Part shown: positions 5,726 to 5,904 of the stretch, in pieces
How positions within the stretch are numbered: the stretch's first letter is position 1
Layout: each line of letters begins with the position of its first letter
Source of the DNA: Chloroflexota bacterium
GTDB lineage: Bacteria; Chloroflexota; Dehalococcoidia; UBA3495
Direction: 5' to 3'
NCBI GenBank assembly: GCA_022576105.1
Contig: JACZRM010000118.1
Location: 1 to 5,904 of the forward strand
Length of the DNA stretch: 5,904 bases
Made by a program: the position numbers and the translations under genes
Notes under the pieces: model-generated
The model's database searches: none
Seen by the model: the letters and a program-made list of their open reading frames with translations, nothing else
Told to the model about the DNA's origin: nothing

Positions 5726-5904
5726 ATGGATCAGCACCATTCACGGCGGTGTTTTCTGGGCCGATCAGTTCTGGCCGACATTGTCTGGTCTGGGGTTGTG
5801 CTGGTATTCTTGGCGGTGTTGACGCTAGCCACGGCGCTGCCGGTTTTCGGTCAGGGAGCAGGCGCCATCCGGCTGGTGGGTGACGATCAGGGCTGGACCT
5901 TTCC
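5726..5904 (+). CDS. N-terminus of a probable exported or membrane-anchored protein, truncated by the window end
   Basis: The frame is open from ATG 5726 to the end of the window (59 complete codons), 32 nt after larC. Residues 1-13 are polar and basic (HHSRR, then Arg13); about 14-40 are strongly hydrophobic (SGVVLVFLAVLTLATALPV core), followed by FGQGAGAIRLVGDD. This is the layout of a signal peptide or N-terminal anchor, so the protein probably works outside the cytoplasm. TTG 5723 is an alternative start one codon upstream; AAGTAGG 5715-5721 is a weak ribosome binding site. The product is not LarA or LarB, neither of which has an export signal. I do not recognise the family from this fragment. 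Confidence 0.6.
   Translation, partial: MDQHHSRRCFLGRSVLADIVWSGVVLVFLAVLTLATALPVFGQGAGAIRLVGDDQGWTF

Overview
The window looks like part of a bacterial chromosome: moderately GC-rich, tightly packed, with every recognisable gene on the + strand and frequent GTG/TTG starts. The sequence alone does not fix the taxon. An environmental lineage such as Chloroflexota is a guess from gene content and style, not a demonstrated assignment. I see no rRNA, tRNA, CRISPR array or intact mobile element.

Left block (1-3461): an apparent acyl-transfer operon. In order it encodes the C-terminal part of an FkbH-like HAD/GNAT protein (start outside the window), a stand-alone acyl carrier protein, a DltB-like membrane-bound O-acyltransferase (MBOAT), a 51-residue single-span membrane microprotein at 2562-2717, and a short-chain dehydrogenase/reductase (SDR). 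The genes overlap or abut except for a 93-nt AT-richer gap between the ACP and MBOAT genes. The microprotein ends in the hexapeptide VIYEGF, which resembles the C-terminal tyrosine 'acyl shuttle' motif of DltX (of the type FIYxxF). The set reads as a Dlt-like envelope acylation system in which the D-alanine ligase DltA is replaced by an FkbH-type enzyme. Such enzymes load glyceryl, or in some cases lactyl, groups on an ACP. Proposed route: FkbH charges the ACP, the MBOAT passes the acyl group across the membrane to Tyr48 of the microprotein, and a DltD/SGNH-type transferase not seen here moves it to a polymer or lipid. The SDR role is unknown.

Middle gap (3462-3598): 137 nt without a gene. 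It holds a weak possible -10 element and no convincing terminator.

Right block (3599-5693): larE and larC, 10 nt apart, encoding two of the proteins that make and metallate the nickel-pincer nucleotide cofactor of LarA-family racemases/epimerases. LarB and LarA are not in the window. LarC is a single unbroken reading frame but departs from the family pattern at usual histidine positions in its first domain.

Right edge (5726-5904): the start of a probable exported or membrane-anchored protein of unknown function, cut by the window end.
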